DNA of 64,000 bases from NCBI RefSeq assembly GCF_000169095.1, contig NZ_AAVU01000002.1, forward strand, positions 186,001 through 250,000, given 5' to 3'. Shown here piece by piece: positions 55,152 through 64,000 of this stretch. Both the position numbers and the translations under genes were made by a program. The DNA comes from Lyngbya sp. PCC 8106. GTDB lineage: Bacteria > Cyanobacteriota > Cyanobacteriia > Cyanobacteriales > Microcoleaceae. The notes under the pieces are model-generated. The model ran no database searches. It was not told where the DNA came from and saw only the letters and a list, made by a program, of their open reading frames with translations. Within the stretch, counting starts at the first letter, position 1; every line of letters begins with the position of its first letter.

Positions 55152-57398
55152 ATGAGTTGGATGCGATACGTTGCTGTAGCATTGATCAATACAGTTGGAG
55201 TTGTAGTCGGAATTATCTTGGTTCCGATGCCTCAATTGGTATTGGCTCAATCGTCTCCTAATACTCCTGAGATTGAATACAGAATTGATGAGTCTAGCCT
55301 CTACGACGAACCCTCAGAAGTTGTCTCTCCAGAGTTTAATATTACCCCCTCCCAACTCCCAACTCCCCAATCTTTAGAGGATTTATATCGACTGCGTGAT
55401 CAACTCAAAGCCGACTTAGAAAAAGTTTCAGGTTCTCCCGATGTCTCAAGTTTGGAAGCTTGGGAGTATGAACTTCAACTCCAACAATATCAAACTCGAC
55501 TGCGGGCATTGCGTCAAACAGAAATCCGTATTCAACGCGAAGAAGAAGCCGCCAAACTTTGGGAACAAGTGACTCAACTGGCTTCACTTGCGGTAGCTAC
55601 CGGAAAAGAAACTCCACCCGACTGGGAAACTGCCCAAAATCTTTGGGTACAAGCAATTGATACGCTGCGACAAATTCCCTCTGAGACTTTTCTGACTCAA
55701 CAAGCCATTGAAAAGATTGTAGAATATCAAGGCTATTTAGCGATCGCCACCTATGAACGGGCAATTGTTCAGTCAGAAACTAAAGATCAACCCACCCCTC
55801 AAAAAGACTCTCAATATTCGGTGGATGTTCCTCAATTTCCGGGGTTTGAAATGTACGCCGACACCAACCGAGATGGGGTGATTTCAGAAGCAGATGAAGT
55901 GCGCCCTACTCAGTGGTCATTGTCAAGCGGGCCGCTAATGTTGTTTAATAATGATGATGACGATCGCGATGGTTTTCCAGATTGGAAAGATCAGATTGTG
56001 AATGGGAAATACGACAGTGAAGATTTAGCTGAAGTTCATTTTAAAGTTTCCCCAGAATACCAAGGATCAGAGATTTTTATTCAAACTGATACTCAAGCTG
56101 AACCGTTTGTCAATATCTTTCAAAAAACAGCCGGGGGTTGGGTTCCGGTAGATTTAACGGGCGAAAAGGCTTTAATCTTTAATCAAGATATTATTTTAGG
56201 GGTAGAAGCCAAACAATTTGCCGATCAAAATTGGACGGGTTTAGTTCGGTTAACAGCAGTTGCTCGTCGAGAGAATCAAGAGATTGCTTCTGATAGTATT
56301 CAAATTGGGGTTGCACCTTGGATGATGTCGCCTAATACTGCTGCGGTGTCTGAAGTTCATGTTAGCGATCGCGGTGCTAATCGAGAGTTTATCACACAGG
56401 TGAAACAAGTGGTTGAACCCAGTGGCGCGACGACAAAAGTGACTCAAGGTGAGACAGCCTGGATGCAAGATACAACCGAAATTGGTTATGTACAATTCCC
56501 CGGTGAAAATACGTTAAAAAGCTATCCAGTGGCGTTACAAGGCAATCGTTCCGGGGAAAGTGATGATTATGCTCAATCGTTAATGAATCGTAATTTTGGC
56601 TCATTTGAAGTGGGTGAACCTCGTTCGCTTGATGTCTTAAATCAAGGGTTAGATTGGTATAGTAATTTAGAAGTGACTCCTCCCCTTTCAAATTATCCGA
56701 TGGGGCGGATTTATTATGGGAAAGCCGAAGAAGAAACGTTACATCCCAATGTGGTAGAATTTCTGAAAGCGCAGCAGGTTCAAGGGCCACCGATTGAGAT
56801 TGATACGTCTTGGTTAATGGTTCGTCATGTGAGTGAAATTATTAATTTTATTCCCAGTCAAACGGGTGAACCGTTGTTGTTAATTGTTAGCCCAAAAGCG
56901 GGGGTTGAACTAATCGAAGAACTGGGTGAAAAGGGCTATGAAGGGGCGGCGATTAATCGGGGTTTGAGTACCCAAACAACCGTCAGGGCGGCTTTGAATA
57001 ATCGGTTATTGGTTCAGCATAATTTACAGTTACAGCGAGAAAAAATTGATCCGTTGTTAAAGAAACTGAAGCGAGAATTGAATCTCGATGAGGATCAAAT
57101 AGTGGAAGTTCCGGTATTATTTGGGTATAGTGGATATGCTTGGTGGCCGAACTTAATTAATGTCGTTTCTGTGAATGGGGAATTGTTGGCACCCAATCCT
57201 CGGGGAGCGTTAATTGATGGGCGAGATTATGCTCAGGAAGATTTTAAAAGACGGTTGGTTGTAGCGGGGTTAAATGTGAATTTCCTTGATGATAGTTATT
57301 ATCAGGAACTAAAGGGGGATTTGTATACTGGAACTAATACAACTCGTGAGGGTTCACAACAACCGTTTTGGAATGCGTTACCCACAAGTTTAAAATAA
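55152..57398 (+). CDS. exported protein-arginine deiminase (PAD) homologue lacking catalytic residues
   Basis: A 748-residue protein. A signal peptide (about 1-33, ending LVLAQSS) and a coiled-coil region (about 75-220) precede an acidic Ca-binding-like stretch (ADTNRDGVISEADE, NNDDDDRDGFPD) and a C-terminal PAD domain (about 385-748). Blocks align with PAD4 as I remember it: WMQDTTEIGY to WMQDEMEIGY, LEVTPP to LEVSPP, VRHVSEI to VGHVDEF, and DLYTGTNTTR to EVHCGTNVRR. Asp440 and His559 are kept. The second Asp (PAD4 D473) is Ser561, the Ca ligand E351 is Thr441, and the nucleophilic Cys is Thr726. An active deiminase is therefore unlikely; a pseudoenzyme or altered chemistry is inferred. Confidence 0.85.
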   Translation: MSWMRYVAVALINTVGVVVGIILVPMPQLVLAQSSPNTPEIEYRIDESSLYDEPSEVVSPEFNITPSQLPTPQSLEDLYRLRDQLKADLEKVSGSPDVSSLEAWEYELQLQQYQTRLRALRQTEIRIQREEEAAKLWEQVTQLASLAVATGKETPPDWETAQNLWVQAIDTLRQIPSETFLTQQAIEKIVEYQGYLAIATYERAIVQSETKDQPTPQKDSQYSVDVPQFPGFEMYADTNRDGVISEADEVRPTQWSLSSGPLMLFNNDDDDRDGFPDWKDQIVNGKYDSEDLAEVHFKVSPEYQGSEIFIQTDTQAEPFVNIFQKTAGGWVPVDLTGEKALIFNQDIILGVEAKQFADQNWTGLVRLTAVARRENQEIASDSIQIGVAPWMMSPNTAAVSEVHVSDRGANREFITQVKQVVEPSGATTKVTQGETAWMQDTTEIGYVQFPGENTLKSYPVALQGNRSGESDDYAQSLMNRNFGSFEVGEPRSLDVLNQGLDWYSNLEVTPPLSNYPMGRIYYGKAEEETLHPNVVEFLKAQQVQGPPIEIDTSWLMVRHVSEIINFIPSQTGEPLLLIVSPKAGVELIEELGEKGYEGAAINRGLSTQTTVRAALNNRLLVQHNLQLQREKIDPLLKKLKRELNLDEDQIVEVPVLFGYSGYAWWPNLINVVSVNGELLAPNPRGALIDGRDYAQEDFKRRLVVAGLNVNFLDDSYYQELKGDLYTGTNTTREGSQQPFWNALPTSLK

Positions 57399-57408
57399 AT
57401 ATCTGTAG

Positions 57409-57428
57409 GGGTGCAAGGCTTGCACCCT
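57409..57428 (+). terminator. hairpin after the PAD homologue gene
   Basis: Inverted repeat GGGTGCA/TGCACCC with a short loop, starting about ten bases after the stop. On the plus strand it is followed by an A run, not a T run, so intrinsic termination is uncertain; it may instead be an interspersed palindrome. Confidence 0.45.
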
Positions 57429-57458
57429 GAAAAAAGGTTCTGAAAACTGTGGTGGCTG

Positions 57459-58170
57459 GTTTCAATCCCCTTGCGGGGAATTTTGCTTTGGAAAGTCGAT
57501 TACTTCTTTAAAGGAATAGATGGGTACAAATTGGTTTCAATCCCCTTGCGGGGAATTTTGCTTTGGAAAGAAGGATTAGTTACAGTTAAATTTTATCCTG
57601 AGAAAGATAGTAGTTTCAATCCCCTTGCGGGGAATTTAGCTTTGGAAAGGGGTTTCAAAAAAGAGACTCTTATAGAATTGAAGTAGTTTCAATCCCCTTG
57701 CGGGGAATTTAGCTTTGGAAAGTTCACCCTGATCGGTATCTAATGCCTGACAGAAGAGTTTCAATCCCCTTGCGGGGAATTTTGCTTTGGAAAGATTCGA
57801 CATCCCATATATAAGGGAGGAGATTTTTAAAGTCTATGTTTCAATCCCCTTGCGGGGAATTTTGCTTTGGAAAGCATGGAACAATAAATTTTTTCAGCTT
57901 AAAGAACAACCAAAGTTTCAATCCCCTTGCGGGGAATTTTGCTTTGGAAAGTCAAAAGTGCTACACTAAACAGCTAGCTATCAGGGTTTCAATCCCCTTG
58001 CGGGGAATTTTGCTTTGGAAAGTTAGCTTCAGAATAATTAAACTCGAATAAATCATCACGTTTCAATCCCCTTGCGGGGAATTTTGCTTTGGAAAGAAAA
58101 TCCTCCTAATCATTGTTATTTTATTCTATGTACGTTTCAATCCCCTTGCGGGGAATTTTGCTTTGGAAAG
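57459..58170 (+). CRISPR. CRISPR array, ten 37-nt repeats and nine spacers
   Basis: Repeats start at 57459, 57534, 57613, 57686, 57758, 57838, 57915, 57986, 58060 and 58134, each 37 nt. They begin GTTTCAATCCCC, have the internal palindrome CCCCTTGCGGGG and end GCTTTGGAAAG. Repeats 3 and 4 have A for T (AATTTAGC), and the rest are identical. Spacers are 34-43 nt (38, 42, 36, 35, 43, 40, 34, 37 and 37). No cas gene is in the window, so the effector must be elsewhere. Direction cannot be fixed. Degenerate reverse-complement repeat pieces lie downstream. Subtype not assigned. Confidence 0.98.
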
Positions 58171-58440
58171 TCCGCCGATTGAAACTGAGTCTGGGAGGGA
58201 ATTCTAGAAGCAGTTTTCGTGAACCCAAAAATTAGGTTCATTTCAGGCTTCAAAATTTCCTGACTCCGGCTTGTTTCCCAAAGATTGAAACTGTGAAACT
58301 ATTTATTTGTCTAGGTTCTGGCGTTTTTCGTCAACCCCCTGGGGTTTTTGCCTCCGCTTCGGTTCACGAAAAATCTAACTACAGACATCATAAAACAGCG
58401 ATCGCATTTTGTCTACCCCCAACTCCCAAAAACCAGAAAA
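58171..58440. other. CRISPR flank with degenerate inverted repeat pieces
   Basis: No gene. GATTGAAAC, the reverse complement of the first nine bases of the repeat, occurs at 58177-58185. TTTCCCAAAGATTGAAAC at 58274-58291 joins both ends of the reverse-complemented repeat with about 20 internal bases missing. The leader, if on this side, is not obvious. Confidence 0.55.
58333..58349 (+). terminator. possible terminator downstream of the CRISPR array
   Basis: AACCCC and GGGGTT separated by two bases and followed by three further T residues (58333-58349). It could end transcripts running rightwards from the array, but the loop is very tight. The stretch is GC-rich relative to its surroundings. 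Confidence 0.3.
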
Positions 58441-61400
58441 TCAACCGACGGTCAACACTTCCTCTTGCTTCTCACTGAGAACATCCTGCATTTTATCGAA
58501 CCATTCAATTAAAGATTCCAATTGCTTCGTCGCATTCATCACCCCCAAACCCCTGACGGTGACTTTTCCTTTGCTGTAGACAAACCGAGAATGAAGATGA
58601 GAGGGTAGCTTTTCCTTGAGTAAATTCCAAGCGGGTTCCTCCATCGGGGTTTCGAGGAGAATATGTTGTTTGCTTTCGGTATCAGGTTTGATCCGAGAAA
58701 AGCCCAGTTTCTTAGCAATTTGCTTGAGTTCCATCACCCGAATTAACTGTTGGGCGGGTGTGGGTATTGGGCCATAGCGATCGCACCAATCTTCTTCTAA
58801 TCTTGCTAATTCATCTCGACTACTACAAGAAGCAACTTCTCGATAAGCACTCATCTTTTGATCAATATCAGGAATATAATCAGAAGGAATAAAAGCAGTC
58901 AGATTCAGATCAATTTGAGTATCATCAACTTGCGGGATTTCTTGACCTTTAATTTCTCGAATGGATTCTTCCAACATCTCCGTATACAAATCAAATCCGA
59001 TCACATCCATTTGACCCGATTGTTCTGCCCCGAGTATATCACCCGCGCCGCGAATTTCTAAGTCTCTCATCGCCAGTTGATAACCGGAACCTAACTGGGT
59101 AAACTCTTGAATTGCCCTTAACCGTTTGCGGGCGTCGTCAGATAAAGCCGCCCTTCCATCTGCATTTACCGGGTAAAATAACCACGCATGGGCTTGTACT
59201 CCCGATCGCCCAACTCGACCTCTTAACTGATACAATTGCGCTAAACCAAACCGATGAGCATCTTCGATTAAAATAGTATTCACCCGAGGAATATCTAACC
59301 CCGATTCAATAATCGTTGTACAGACTAATATTTCCGCTTCTCCAGCATTAAAAGTAAGCATAATTGATTCTAATTCGGCCGCATTCATTTGTCCATGAGC
59401 GACTGCTATCCTCGCACTCGGCACCATTTCGCGAATTTTAGACGATTTTTCCTCAATTCCTTCGATTCGAGGAACGACATAAAAAACCTGTCCGCCGCGA
59501 TCTAATTCTTGACGAATAGCGGTGCGAATGGTTTCGTCATTGTAGGGAGATAAATGGGTTTTAATCGGGCGACGAGAGGGCGGGGGTGTGGTAATCAAAC
59601 TCATTTCTCGGATACCTGACAGCGCCATATATAAAGTTCGGGGAATAGGCGTAGCGGTTAGGGTGAGAACGTCTACATGAGTTTTGAGGGTTTTAATTTT
59701 TTCCTTTTGATTAACTCCAAATCGTTGTTCTTCGTCTACTACTAATAATCCTAAATCTTTGAATTGAATGGTTTTGCTGAGAATGGAATGGGTACCGACA
59801 ATAATATCAATTTCGCCTGTTGTTAAGCGTTGTTGAATCTCTCTTTTTTCGCTAGTAGTTCGGAAACGGTTTAATAATGCAATTTCTATCGGATAGGGGG
59901 CAAATCGTTCTTTGAGAGTGTGATAATGTTGTTGAGTTAAAATGGTAGTTGGGGCGAGAAATGCTACCTGTTTTCCGGCTGTAACAGCTTTAAATATTGC
60001 CCGAATTCCGACTTCTGTTTTCCCAAACCCGACATCTCCACAAACTAAACGATCCATCGGACGTTCGGCTTCCATATCCCGTTTAACGTCTTGGGTTGAC
60101 TTGAGTTGATCGGGAGTCGGTTGATAGGGGAAAGAATCTTCGAGTTCCTGTTGCCAAGGTGTATCGATGGGATAGTTATAACCCGTTTGTTGGGCGCGTT
60201 GGGCGTAAAGTTTCAGCAAATCAACCGCCAACTTTTTAATCGCTTTTTGAACTTTATTTTTGGTTTTCTCCCAAGATTTCCCGGAGAGTTTATTCAGTTG
60301 AGGAACTTTCGCGCCTGTACTTCTAAACCTTGATAATGTTCCCACTTGATCGGCTGCAACTCGCAACAACCCATCGCCATATTGAACGACTAAATAATCT
60401 CGTGTTTCGTTATTAATGGTGAGACTTTCTAACTTTAAAAACTTGCCAATTCCATGCTGACGATGAACCACATAATCTCCTGGACGGAGTTTATTGGGGT
60501 CAACTTGTTTAGACGCCGCCCGACGCCGTTTGCGGATGTAGCTAGGAGTCGCCAGGGAATGTTGACCATAAAACTCTCGATCAGTAATGACAACGACCCG
60601 CAAAGTCGGTAAAATAAAGCCTTCGAGTTCAGCCAGTCCGGTATATTTGAGGGCGACAGGGGTATCTTTGATTAACCCATCAATGGCGGGATAGTCGCGG
60701 GGGTTGGGAACAAATTTGGATGGACAGTCGTGTTCAGAGAGGAGAGCCACAGATCGACTAGGTTGGGCTGAAACCAGAAAGATCGAAAAATGACGATTTC
60801 GTTCTTGGCGGATCAGATCGGCGAGTTTGGCAAATTGATGAGGTGTAATGGGGACGGGGCGACTCGACAGGTTGAGACTGGGCGAACCTGCAACCAGGGG
60901 AGAGGGGTTAACTTCGGTGAGTTCAGACAGATAGAGGCGATCAAAGTGGGCGGAAATATCAGCTAAAGAGTCGCTAAACGGACGATGGAGTTTGGGATAT
61001 GGGTTTGAAGTGCTTTCTTCCGATAAACTCTGTTCGATGTGATCATACCAGCGATCGCCATGGGCTGCACATTGATCGGGTTCATCAACAGCAACTAAAG
61101 TCAGTTCGGATAAATAGTCGAGTAATGAGGCGGGTTGGTCAATTTTCCAGTTTTCTGTACCTATTCCCCAAGGGGTAAAATCGGTGGGGGTGAGAACTAA
61201 TTGAGGGATTTTATCTAGCGATCGCTGCGTTGTCGGGTCAAATTCGCGAATCCGTTCGAGTTCATCCCCAAACCATTCTAACCGCACGGGGAGTTCTGCG
61301 GCAACGGGAAAAATATCAACAATATCACCGCGACGACTCCATTGACCTTCAGTTTCCACTAATGAAACTCGTTCATAACCGAGAGTCGCCAGTTGTTCGT

Positions 61401-61884
61401 CGAGTTGTTTGGAGTCTTGAGTTGTTCCTTGTTTGAGAGTCAGACAATAGGGTTTAAAGGCTTCGACAGGGGGAAGATGGGGTTGTAGCGATCGTTCCGT
61501 GGCGACTATCGCAATTTTCCCATTTTCTGCACTTTTTTCACGGGCGTCGGGGTTGACTAAATCTGCGAGTACCTGCATTTGTCCCCAAATCATTTCCTCC
61601 GAGTTAGACGGGTCATAGGGCGAACCTTCCGACGTCGGATAAAAATGAACCAACGACCAACCCATTGCTTCGAGTTGGGCTGACCAGCGCCCGGCTTCTT
61701 CGAGAGTCGCCGTCACCACAAATAAATTCAGTCCGGCTTCTTGGGCCAGGGCGGAGGCGACCAATCCTTTCGGTAAGCGGGAAACCCCGTTAAGGTAAAG
61801 TGATTGATGTTGATTGAGTTTGGTCAGGAGTTCGCGGGTCAACGGCGATCGCGCAGTCGCCCGAACAATCGCAGAAAATGTCAT
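58441..61884 (-). CDS. mfd: transcription-repair coupling factor Mfd
   Basis: An 1147-residue translocase that removes RNA polymerase stalled at DNA lesions and recruits UvrA. The N-terminal UvrB-like module covers about 1-340. The RNA-polymerase-interacting CarD-like domain is at about 470-560 (RPGDYVVHRQHGIGKFLKLE). The helicase motor has Walker A GDVGFGKTE, DEEQRFG (DExx box), LTATPIPRTL, and TTIIESGLDIPRVN with QLRGRVGRS. A C-terminal TRCF domain begins near residue 1000. All motor motifs are intact and the length is normal. The start codon ATG 61884 lies 74 bases from the divergent CBS-domain gene start. Confidence 0.96.
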   Translation of the reverse strand: MTFSAIVRATARSPLTRELLTKLNQHQSLYLNGVSRLPKGLVASALAQEAGLNLFVVTATLEEAGRWSAQLEAMGWSLVHFYPTSEGSPYDPSNSEEMIWGQMQVLADLVNPDAREKSAENGKIAIVATERSLQPHLPPVEAFKPYCLTLKQGTTQDSKQLDEQLATLGYERVSLVETEGQWSRRGDIVDIFPVAAELPVRLEWFGDELERIREFDPTTQRSLDKIPQLVLTPTDFTPWGIGTENWKIDQPASLLDYLSELTLVAVDEPDQCAAHGDRWYDHIEQSLSEESTSNPYPKLHRPFSDSLADISAHFDRLYLSELTEVNPSPLVAGSPSLNLSSRPVPITPHQFAKLADLIRQERNRHFSIFLVSAQPSRSVALLSEHDCPSKFVPNPRDYPAIDGLIKDTPVALKYTGLAELEGFILPTLRVVVITDREFYGQHSLATPSYIRKRRRAASKQVDPNKLRPGDYVVHRQHGIGKFLKLESLTINNETRDYLVVQYGDGLLRVAADQVGTLSRFRSTGAKVPQLNKLSGKSWEKTKNKVQKAIKKLAVDLLKLYAQRAQQTGYNYPIDTPWQQELEDSFPYQPTPDQLKSTQDVKRDMEAERPMDRLVCGDVGFGKTEVGIRAIFKAVTAGKQVAFLAPTTILTQQHYHTLKERFAPYPIEIALLNRFRTTSEKREIQQRLTTGEIDIIVGTHSILSKTIQFKDLGLLVVDEEQRFGVNQKEKIKTLKTHVDVLTLTATPIPRTLYMALSGIREMSLITTPPPSRRPIKTHLSPYNDETIRTAIRQELDRGGQVFYVVPRIEGIEEKSSKIREMVPSARIAVAHGQMNAAELESIMLTFNAGEAEILVCTTIIESGLDIPRVNTILIEDAHRFGLAQLYQLRGRVGRSGVQAHAWLFYPVNADGRAALSDDARKRLRAIQEFTQLGSGYQLAMRDLEIRGAGDILGAEQSGQMDVIGFDLYTEMLEESIREIKGQEIPQVDDTQIDLNLTAFIPSDYIPDIDQKMSAYREVASCSSRDELARLEEDWCDRYGPIPTPAQQLIRVMELKQIAKKLGFSRIKPDTESKQHILLETPMEEPAWNLLKEKLPSHLHSRFVYSKGKVTVRGLGVMNATKQLESLIEWFDKMQDVLSEKQEEVLTVG

Positions 61885-61958
61885 AGATGCTTCAGGAATG
61901 GTGTTGTCGTTCTTACCATTTTAGAGAATTTAGCGATTTGTTATTGGGGAATTATCAA

Positions 61959-63287
61959 ATGCTTGCGGTCTTTAATGAAATTTTAATTTTACTGTTGTTG
62001 GTTTTGGCGAATGGTGTATTTGCCATGTCTGAGATTGCTATTGTCTCATCTCGTCGGGTGCGTTTGCAACAGTTAGCGAATGCGGGAAACCAAAAAGCCC
62101 ACACCGCCCTAGAATTGGCGAATACACCGAATCGCTTTTTATCGACGGTTCAAGTGGGGATTACGTTAATTGGGATTTTAGCCGGGGCGTTTGGGGGGAC
62201 AACGTTAGCGGAGAAACTCGCTGGAAAACTGGATAAAATTTCTGTTTTGGCACCGTATAGTGAGGCAATTAGTTTGGGAATTGTGGTTTGTTTTATTGCT
62301 TATTTGTCTTTGATTTTAGGGGAATTAGTCCCGAAACGGTTAGCCTTAAATCACCCTGAACGGATTGCTACAATGGTTGCTAAACCGATGAAATGTTTAT
62401 CTACGGTCGCCTCTCCGGTGGTGTATTTGCTGAGTAGTTCGACTGAGTTTATTTTACATTTATTGGGCAGTGAAGTTCCCAATGAACCCCAAGTTACCGA
62501 AGAAGAAATTAAGGTATTAATCGAACAAGGTACACAATCGGGTATTGTCGAAGAAGCAGAACAAAATATTGTAGATCGGGTGTTTCAATTGGGGGATCGT
62601 CCGGTGCATGATTTGATGACGCCTCGCCCAGAAGTGGTTTGGTTGGATTTAGAAGAAACTCCCGAACAAAATCGCCACAAACTGAATAATAGTTCTTATA
62701 CTAGAGTGTTAGTTTGTCAGGGGGGTTTAGATAATGTATTGGGGTTTGTCCGGGTGACGGATTTATTATCTCAAACCTTATTAAATCATCCCCTAGATTT
62801 AACTCGTCCGTTGCGACGTCCTTTGTTTGTTCCCGAAAGCACTTCGGTGTTAAAAATTTTGGAAATGTTCAAACAAACCGGAACCCATCTTGGAATAATT
62901 GTGGATGAATATGGAGTGATTCAAGGGTTAGTAACATTGAATGATATTTTGTTAGAATTGGTTGGTGATATTCCCGCTGTTGATCATTTGGATGAACCGC
63001 AAGTGATTCAGCGCGAAGATGGGTCTTGGTTATTGGATGGAATGTTGGCGGTTGAGGACTTTTTTAAATTGTTTAAATTAGAAAGGTTTGCCCAACCGTC
63101 ACGGGGTAGTTATCATACAGTCGGGGGTTTTGTGATTACTCATTTGAGTCGAATTCCTTCAGTTGCCGATCATTTTGAATGGAATGGGTTAAGAATTGAG
63201 GTGGTTGATATGGATGGAAATCGGGTGGATAAAGTGTTGGTGATGCCGATTATTGTAGACCGAATGCCCACTAATTTACAGCCGTAG
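61959..63287 (+). CDS. CorC/HlyC-CNNM family membrane protein with CBS domains
   Basis: About 442 residues from ATG 61959 (MLAVFNEILILLLLVL, GGGGA upstream). The frame opens at 61887, but the extra 24 residues look spurious. A DUF21/CNNM membrane domain (about 1-190) has FAMSEIAIVSSRRVRLQQLA and GITLIGILAGAFGG. Two CBS motifs follow (about 205-330; HDLMTPRPEVVWLDL and VDEYGVIQGLVTLNDILLELVG), and a C-terminal CorC_HlyC transporter-associated domain ends MPI. The family is linked to Mg2+/Co2+ export or regulation; ion specificity is not shown. It is divergent from mfd. Confidence 0.92.
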   Translation: MLAVFNEILILLLLVLANGVFAMSEIAIVSSRRVRLQQLANAGNQKAHTALELANTPNRFLSTVQVGITLIGILAGAFGGTTLAEKLAGKLDKISVLAPYSEAISLGIVVCFIAYLSLILGELVPKRLALNHPERIATMVAKPMKCLSTVASPVVYLLSSSTEFILHLLGSEVPNEPQVTEEEIKVLIEQGTQSGIVEEAEQNIVDRVFQLGDRPVHDLMTPRPEVVWLDLEETPEQNRHKLNNSSYTRVLVCQGGLDNVLGFVRVTDLLSQTLLNHPLDLTRPLRRPLFVPESTSVLKILEMFKQTGTHLGIIVDEYGVIQGLVTLNDILLELVGDIPAVDHLDEPQVIQREDGSWLLDGMLAVEDFFKLFKLERFAQPSRGSYHTVGGFVITHLSRIPSVADHFEWNGLRIEVVDMDGNRVDKVLVMPIIVDRMPTNLQP

Positions 63288-63346
63288 ATAGTCTGATTTA
63301 AGATTGCTATCGTAGAAAATCTACAGTCTTTGATATCTTGAAGTTT

Positions 63347-64000
63347 ATGTTAAAATCCCTCAATTCAGTTTCATTTAAACAGATTCGTCAAGCTTTAATT
63401 TTACTGTTTTGTTGGACGGTTGTTCCTTTGTTTTTAGTAGAAGTCTTGATGATTGTCTTAGAACCTTATTTGTTTAAAGGGTTGTATCAATATGATCAAG
63501 ATTTGGGCTTTAAAATCCGTCCCTATGCCAATGGAAATAATCAATTTGGTTTTAATGATCAAGATTATTCGTTAGACAGGGAAGCGGGAAAATTTCGGAT
63601 GTTAGTGGTTAGTGATTCTTTTAATTGGGCGGGGGGAAAAGAGGGAAATTACACGGCTTTATTAGAGAATGAATTTACCGAATATTATGGTATTAATCAA
63701 GTTGAAGTGATTAACACAGGTTATCCGGGAACCCACACGGGAGAACAGTTGGAGATGTTGAAAAAGTTTGGTTTGCAATATCATCCAGATTTAGTGGTTT
63801 TGGGGTTTTTTGTGGGAAATGATTTTATTGATGCTGACCCTAACCGTAAGCGAATTATTGTCAATGATATTTATATTGATATTGATAAACGGGAAGAATT
63901 GGTTATCTTTGGTTATCCCATTATCGGACAGTCGAGATTATGGCTATTTATCCAACAAAAGTATAAAATCTTTCAAGAAGCCGCAAAATCTCAACAAGCG
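63347..64000 (+). CDS. SGNH/GDSL-type hydrolase, partial (3' end beyond window)
   Basis: From ATG 63347 the frame is open for 218 codons to the window end. A membrane segment at about 12-38 (ALILLFCWTVVPLFLVEVLM) anchors the protein. Block I is VVSDSFNWAGG (Asp-Ser as in GDS), and block III appears as FFVGNDFID with the Gly-Asn-Asp of SGNH enzymes. The middle has PGTHTGEQLEMLKKFG. It resembles acyl-ester hydrolases or acetyltransferases acting on envelope polysaccharide. Substrate unknown. It begins about 60 bases after the CorC-like gene. Confidence 0.85.
   Translation, partial: MLKSLNSVSFKQIRQALILLFCWTVVPLFLVEVLMIVLEPYLFKGLYQYDQDLGFKIRPYANGNNQFGFNDQDYSLDREAGKFRMLVVSDSFNWAGGKEGNYTALLENEFTEYYGINQVEVINTGYPGTHTGEQLEMLKKFGLQYHPDLVVLGFFVGNDFIDADPNRKRIIVNDIYIDIDKREELVIFGYPIIGQSRLWLFIQQKYKIFQEAAKSQQA

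Noticed and set aside
57471..58051. Several plus-strand frames of 60-71 codons repeating similar peptides
   Set aside because: They are translations of the CRISPR repeats and spacers, not genes.
58293..58478. Plus-strand 61-codon frame between the array and mfd
   Set aside because: No ribosome site, no similarity recognised, and it runs into the antisense 3' end of mfd.
1..64000. tRNA or rRNA genes
   Set aside because: No T-loop/anticodon arrangement or rRNA sequence was recognised in any intergenic region on reading; a covariance scan could not be run.

Overview
The window looks like chromosomal DNA from a filamentous, non-heterocystous cyanobacterium of the Oscillatoria/Lyngbya/Planktothrix kind. 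The reasons are a low-to-moderate GC content, scattered HIP1 octamers (GCGATCGC, for example near 31149 and at the end of the ABC ATPase gene near 23675), an extended hyp operon with the gene order I recall from Nostoc, a DICT-domain kinase, and cyanobacterial families such as DUF2887, DUF1622, DUF2993 and DUF1400-hydrolase. The genus assignment is inference. No tRNA or rRNA gene was recognised.

Layout. 1-10435: an extended [NiFe]-hydrogenase maturation operon (Rieske-type protein tail, NHL propeller, hypF, hypC, a TPR-like protein, hypD, a 4-OT-like tautomerase, hypE, hypA, hypB). Two nuclease-like accessory genes lie inside it: an antisense DUF2887/Rpn gene and a Uma2 gene. No hydrogenase structural gene is present. 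10436-11559: a long non-coding stretch with a possible folded element. 11560-21109: four tandem histidine kinases with closely similar transmitter modules; one has an N-terminal REC domain and one is fused to an ammonium-transporter (Amt) domain. None has an obvious DNA-binding response regulator beside it. 21118-31000: recQ, an alpha/beta hydrolase, a four-gene sugar/compatible-solute ABC importer, a glutathionyl-hydroquinone reductase and a MATE exporter.

31000-46560: an Hpt protein facing a DICT-GAF histidine kinase, a metallophosphoesterase, a DUF697 P-loop protein, a cyclic-nucleotide-gated K+ channel homologue, arsS with two TVP38/TMEM64 membrane proteins, a DUF2993 protein, a DUF1400 hydrolase, a Nudix hydrolase and a DNA photolyase. 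46827-48469: an IscB element of the IS200/IS605 (OMEGA) type with a probable guide (omega) RNA upstream of iscB, similar hairpins at both ends and no TnpA.

48469-64000: gamma-glutamylcyclotransferase-like protein, AMIN-domain amidase, DUF1622 protein, a two-repeat secreted protein, a VWA protein, a decayed Ser/Thr kinase-WD40 gene, an exported protein-arginine-deiminase homologue whose catalytic Cys and one catalytic Asp are replaced, a CRISPR array of ten 37-nt repeats without cas genes, mfd, a CBS-domain CorC/CNNM-type membrane protein and the start of an SGNH-type hydrolase cut by the window end.

Most noteworthy: the catalytically altered PAD homologue, the Amt-kinase fusion inside a four-kinase cluster, the IscB/omega-RNA element, and the accessory genes inside the hyp operon.
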